From an uncultured Mycoplasmatota bacterium (GTDB taxonomy: Bacteria; Bacillota_I; Bacilli_A; RF39; UBA660): DNA of 8,005 bases. This document shows, one piece after another, positions 4,844 through 8,005 of the stretch. The notes below the pieces were generated by a model. The model saw only the letters and a list, made by a program, of their open reading frames with translations. It had not been told where the DNA came from and searched no databases. The translations under genes and the position numbers were made by a program. The first letter of the stretch is position 1; each line of letters begins with the position of its first letter. The stretch covers positions 1 through 8,005 of the forward strand of contig USET01000047.1 of assembly GCA_900553765.1 (NCBI GenBank), in the 5' to 3' direction.

Positions 4844-7626
4844 AGAAAGTAAAACGATTTATTCGAAACAATCAATTTGAATGTGCTGTCATTTTAGTCA
4901 GCATCATTGCACTCATCGTTGGAACTTTGGCAATCGGCTTTTTAAAAGCATTCTTAGTATTAGGAATTATCGATGTAATCATCTTAGTTCCGTCGTTTTT
5001 AAAAAAGCAAAAGGCAAAGCCAAAACCACGACATTCGGCAAAAGCTGTGAGGCATAGTGACTCGTCACGAAAGAAAAAAAGAAGAGGAAAAAAGATCTTA
5101 CTTGCAATTCTGATCTTCTTTATTATATGTTTCCTCGCTGTTGCAGCATTCATGGCATACATCGTCATCAATGCACCTCAGTTTGACCCGGAAAAACTAT
5201 ATCACCAAGAAGCATCTATCGTATATGATGTAGAGGGAAATGTCGTTGCAAAACTAGGAAGTGAAAATCGTGAAAAAATTACCTATGATGAACTTCCAGA
5301 AGTATTGGTCAATGCCATTATTGCAACAGAAGATTCTCGTTTCTTCCAACACAATGGATTCGATTTACCTCGTTTCTTAAAAGCTGGAATTGGTACAGTA
5401 TTAGGAAGAAACGCCGGTGGAGCATCTACGTTGACAATGCAAATTGTAAAGAATCACTTTACTTCTACTCAACGTAGTATTACGAGAAAATTTACAGACA
5501 TTTATATGTCGATCTTCCAAGTCGAACAAAACTATAGTAAGAAAGAAATCATGGAGTTCTATGTCAATGCACCTTATTTAGGTAGTGGTGCTTACGGTGT
5601 AGAACAAGCATGTTTAACCTACTTTGGAAAAAGTGCTAAAGATATCAACTTAGCAGAGGCTGCCTTGATCGCAGGACTATTCCAGGCACCAAATTCATAC
5701 GACCCATATCTACATCCAGAAGCTGCAGAAAAGCGTCGTAATACCGTTCTATATCTCATGGAACGCCATGGATATATCACATCGAAAGAACGAAAAGCCG
5801 CAGAAGCACTATCGGTAGATAAACTATTGAAAAACTCAGAAACGACAGGTCAAGTAGATACTTATCAAGCATTTGTTGATACTGTCATCGAAGATGTAAT
5901 CGATGTCACAGGACAAAATCCATATAACGTATCTATGCAGATCTATACAACGATGAATAAAGAACAACAAAAACACGTAGATGACATTATGTCAGGAGAA
6001 ACGTTTAAGTGGGAAAATGATTCCGTAAATGCAGGAATCTCAGTCATCGATGTAAAAACAGGTGCGGTTGCTGCAATTGGTGCTGGTCGAAATCGTTCAG
6101 GAGTACGTGATTATAACCGCGCAACGATGATAGATAGACAGATCGGATCGACAGCAAAACCAATCTACGACTATGGTCCAGGTATCGAATATCAGAATTG
6201 GTCTACCTATACGCCTTTTGTCGACGAACCACATACATATACAGACGGTACTCCAATTGAAAACTGGGACCGTAAATTCCAAGGATTTATGACTCTACGT
6301 GATGCACTCGCTCAATCACGTAATATTCCAGCATTAAAAGCATTCCAGCAAAATAAAAATTCGCAAATCAAAGCATTTGCTGAGTCTCTTGGACTCTCTC
6401 CTGAAGTTTCCGATAATGGACTTATCCATGAAGCTCACGCATTAGGTGGATATAACGGAGAAAGCCCACTCACGATGTCTGCAGCATACGCAGCTTTCGC
6501 AAATGGTGGTTACTATATTAAACCTTATACATTTACAAAAATCGTATATCGTAATTCTGGTGAAACTTACGAACATAAAGTAGAAAAGAAAAAGGTCATG
6601 AGTCCAGAAACAGCATACATGATTTCTAGTGTTCTATACGACGCTTCAGACTTCGGAGTCGGATCTAACATGGTAAATGGTGTAAAATTTGCAGCGAAGA
6701 CTGGTACTTCTAACTTTACGAAAGAAGTAATCCAACGTTATGGATTCCCAGATAATGCTGTTAACGACTTATGGGTAACTGGATACAATACTCAATACGC
6801 AATTTCTGTTTGGTATGGATATGACAAAATTGATCCAAATCATGTAAGTACAGTTAATACTGGTGGACATCGTAGATTGTTCCAAGCTGTCGCAAGAGGA
6901 TTCTTCACTTCAAATGCAGAATTCCAGATGCCAAGTGGTGTTGTTGCTGTAGAAGTTGAAATGGGATCAAATCCAGCAAAACTAGCAGGACCAAATACAC
7001 CAGCTAACATGAGACGTACAGAACTATTCAAAAAAGGAACAGAACCTACAGAAGTATCTGAAAATTACACTGTATTAGATACACCTACAGGTCTTACAAG
7101 TTCTTTAAAAGGAACGACTGTTACTCTTTCATGGAATAAGGTCGATCCTAAAAATGCTGCATTAGGTGGAGTTAAATATAACGTTTATGCAAAAAATACA
7201 GATGGGTCACTTCGTTTGATACAATCAACTGCCGAAACACAAATATCATTTACAGTCAGCGCTAAAAGTGCTTCTACCTATGTAGTAAAAGCAACTTATG
7301 TAAACGATGCTTCTTTAGAAAGTGCCGGAGCAGAAACGAAAGTAGACTTATCCGGGTTAAAAACAACGATTACTGCACAACTCGTAGGTAGTGAAACAAT
7401 TACTCTAACAGTTGGTGGAGCTTACACAGAATACTCTGTAAAAGTTACTGAAGATGGTGTGGATGTCACCGATGATGCAACTATCAAAACAACAATTGTA
7501 GATGCGACGGGTGCTCCAGCAACAAAAGTTGATACAACAGCAGCCAATACCTATACAATTACCTATACGGTGACGTATGGAGACTTTACGAAAACATTCA
7601 AACGAACCGTTGTCATTCGAGAGTAG
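4840..7626 (+). CDS. pbp1A: Class A penicillin-binding protein 1A (GT51 + transpeptidase)
   Basis: This 928-residue bifunctional enzyme polymerises and crosslinks peptidoglycan outside the membrane. AAAGGAG (4826-4832) lies seven bases before the ATG, which overlaps the recU stop. The N-terminus holds a hydrophobic hairpin (about 13-54), a strongly basic linker (55-85) and the membrane anchor (86-111). The GT51 domain spans about 120-305, with EDSRFFQHNG (164-173, catalytic Glu164), GGASTLTMQIVKN (193-205) and RKFTD (216-220), where Asp220 replaces the usual Glu. The transpeptidase has STAK (437-440, nucleophile Ser437), SRN (493-495) and KTG (620-622). C-terminal additions are an FN3-like domain (about 746-837) and an Ig-like or DUF5011-like domain (about 842-928). 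The recU-PBP1 pair is conserved in Bacillota. Transcription ends at a strong terminator that contains the stop codon. Confidence 0.96.
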   Translation: MKKVKRFIRNNQFECAVILVSIIALIVGTLAIGFLKAFLVLGIIDVIILVPSFLKKQKAKPKPRHSAKAVRHSDSSRKKKRRGKKILLAILIFFIICFLAVAAFMAYIVINAPQFDPEKLYHQEASIVYDVEGNVVAKLGSENREKITYDELPEVLVNAIIATEDSRFFQHNGFDLPRFLKAGIGTVLGRNAGGASTLTMQIVKNHFTSTQRSITRKFTDIYMSIFQVEQNYSKKEIMEFYVNAPYLGSGAYGVEQACLTYFGKSAKDINLAEAALIAGLFQAPNSYDPYLHPEAAEKRRNTVLYLMERHGYITSKERKAAEALSVDKLLKNSETTGQVDTYQAFVDTVIEDVIDVTGQNPYNVSMQIYTTMNKEQQKHVDDIMSGETFKWENDSVNAGISVIDVKTGAVAAIGAGRNRSGVRDYNRATMIDRQIGSTAKPIYDYGPGIEYQNWSTYTPFVDEPHTYTDGTPIENWDRKFQGFMTLRDALAQSRNIPALKAFQQNKNSQIKAFAESLGLSPEVSDNGLIHEAHALGGYNGESPLTMSAAYAAFANGGYYIKPYTFTKIVYRNSGETYEHKVEKKKVMSPETAYMISSVLYDASDFGVGSNMVNGVKFAAKTGTSNFTKEVIQRYGFPDNAVNDLWVTGYNTQYAISVWYGYDKIDPNHVSTVNTGGHRRLFQAVARGFFTSNAEFQMPSGVVAVEVEMGSNPAKLAGPNTPANMRRTELFKKGTEPTEVSENYTVLDTPTGLTSSLKGTTVTLSWNKVDPKNAALGGVKYNVYAKNTDGSLRLIQSTAETQISFTVSAKSASTYVVKATYVNDASLESAGAETKVDLSGLKTTITAQLVGSETITLTVGGAYTEYSVKVTEDGVDVTDDATIKTTIVDATGAPATKVDTTAANTYTITYTVTYGDFTKTFKRTVVIRE

Positions 7627-7647
7627 ATACCTACTCTCTTTTTTTTT
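7619..7647 (+). terminator. Terminator of the recU-pbp1A unit
   Basis: A perfect 8-bp stem (7619-7626 with 7631-7638) with a 4-base loop is followed by T9 (7639-7647). The TAG stop codon (7624-7626) is the loop-side end of the left arm. Confidence 0.88.
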
Positions 7648-7651
7648 GCGC

Positions 7652-7677
7652 AAAAAAAAAGAACCATTCTCAGGTTC
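7652..7677 (-). terminator. Terminator of the 57-residue membrane protein gene
   Basis: On the minus strand a 5-bp G-C containing stem (7673-7677 with 7661-7665) with a 7-base loop runs directly into T9 (complement of 7652-7660). Beyond a single mismatch, the flanking A and T runs could extend the stem. The TGA stop codon (7676-7678) overlaps the stem. It is back-to-back with the pbp1A terminator. Confidence 0.7.
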
Positions 7678-7849
7678 ATTTTTGCTTATGCTTTAACCAT
7701 AATACTAGTAATAAGAAAAGTACAATTCCTCCGATCGCAATATATTCTTCTTTGATTTCGATCCTACTATCCTTCTCTTTCTTTTTTTCTTTTTTATCTT
7801 CAAATGTATCTTTACTTACAATTTTTTTTAATTTATCAAAAAATCCCAT
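7676..7849 (-). CDS. 57-residue single-pass membrane protein, unknown
   Basis: I do not recognise a family. The protein begins MGFFDKLKKIVSK, a short amphipathic basic helix, continues with a Lys/Glu-rich charged stretch (residues 14-35), and has one strongly hydrophobic segment, about 38-52 (YIAIGGIVLFLLLVLW), followed by LKHKQK. With no signal peptide and positive charges after the membrane segment, the topology cannot be fixed from sequence; it resembles either a tail-anchored protein or the membrane-plus-basic tail of a sortase substrate, but there is no LPxTG. GAAAGGA (7857-7863) lies seven bases upstream of the ATG, with a near-consensus promoter before it and a terminator after it. That complete set of signals is the main reason to call a gene this short. 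It converges on pbp1A. Confidence 0.8.
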   Translation of the reverse strand: MGFFDKLKKIVSKDTFEDKKEKKKEKDSRIEIKEEYIAIGGIVLFLLLVLWLKHKQK

Positions 7850-7886
7850 AAAAAAATCCTTTCATTTAATGTATTCATACCCTTCT

Positions 7887-7915
7887 ATTATACATTAAAT
7901 TTAAGGAAATTTCAA
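7887..7915 (-). promoter_or_regulatory. Strong sigma-A promoter of the 57-residue protein gene
   Basis: On the minus strand TTGAAA (7910-7915) and a perfect TATAAT (7887-7892) are separated by exactly 17 bases, an 11 of 12 match to consensus. The start site would lie near 7880, about 30 bases before the ATG at 7849. Confidence 0.82.
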
Positions 7916-7964
7916 TGGGCAGTTTTAGCGTATTTTATGACATTTTCTAATATAATCACATACT

Positions 7965-7995
7965 AAAAAGCTTTCCATGGTAGTAATGGAAAGCT
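7965..7995 (-). terminator. Terminator-like hairpin for a minus-strand gene beyond the right edge
   Basis: A perfect 10-bp stem (7969-7978 with 7986-7995) with a 7-base loop is followed on the minus strand by a short T tract (complement of 7965-7968). The plus-strand side has no T tract, so it should act on transcription entering from the right. A TAA on the minus strand at 8001-8003 could be the stop codon of that gene, but its frame cannot be verified. Confidence 0.65.
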
Positions 7996-8005
7996 CTCTG
8001 TTAAA

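Noticed and set aside
7405..7653. Minus-strand frame of 82 codons opposite the end of pbp1A
   Set aside because: It overlaps the FN3/Ig-coding end of pbp1A and its terminator, and the Cys-rich translation is typical of antisense shadows.
7951..7956. TATAAT on the plus strand near the right end
   Set aside because: No acceptable -35 at 16-18 bases (ATGACA is only 8 bases away) and no gene follows within the window.
1..8005. Defence system, mobile element, CRISPR array, riboswitch, tRNA or rRNA
   Set aside because: No transposase, integrase, terminal repeats, regularly spaced repeats, tRNA-like cloverleaf or long structured leader was seen; every intergenic gap is under 200 bases and is accounted for by promoters and terminators.

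Overview
The window is AT-rich, uses standard Gram-positive Shine-Dalgarno sites and sigma-A promoters, and carries an unmistakably Bacillota (class Bacilli-like) gene set: der, ysxC/engB, and recU directly followed by a class A penicillin-binding protein. A partial gene at the left edge resembles the sporulation protein SpoVIF, so the organism or its recent ancestors probably form spores. I cannot name a genus. A gut-associated Bacilli or Erysipelotrichales relative would fit, but that is inference.

Layout from left to right. Minus strand: start of a spoVIF-like gene (1-145, runs off the edge), with a sigma-K-like promoter; der (214-1530), with its own promoter and terminator; a membrane protein with a DUF5684-like domain, a long Pro/Gln/Val-rich linker and a C-terminal zinc ribbon (1609-2886), also a single-gene unit; then a two-gene unit of ysxC followed by an unrecognised 162-residue protein (4098 to 2980). 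A divergent promoter region (about 4099-4267) separates these from the plus-strand unit recU-pbp1A (4268-7626), whose genes overlap by four bases. A convergent 57-residue single-pass membrane protein gene (7676-7849, minus) follows. The right edge holds a terminator-like hairpin for a minus-strand gene outside the window.

Most of this is housekeeping: two ribosome-assembly GTPases (Der for 50S maturation, YsxC for 50S maturation), Holliday-junction resolution and chromosome segregation (RecU), and septal or lateral peptidoglycan synthesis (PBP1A). The recU-pbp1A pairing is a known conserved arrangement in Gram-positive bacteria.

I found no mobile element, CRISPR array, tRNA or rRNA, and no convincing new multi-gene system. 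The points most worth a second look are: all five complete transcription units end with the stop codon lying inside, or overlapping, the terminator stem; the sigma-K-like promoter in front of the spoVIF-like gene; an Asp in place of the usual second catalytic Glu in the PBP1A glycosyltransferase; extra N-terminal membrane segments and C-terminal FN3/Ig-like domains in the same PBP; the DUF5684-linker-zinc-ribbon protein; and two small or unknown proteins, one with a weak MecA-like flavour.
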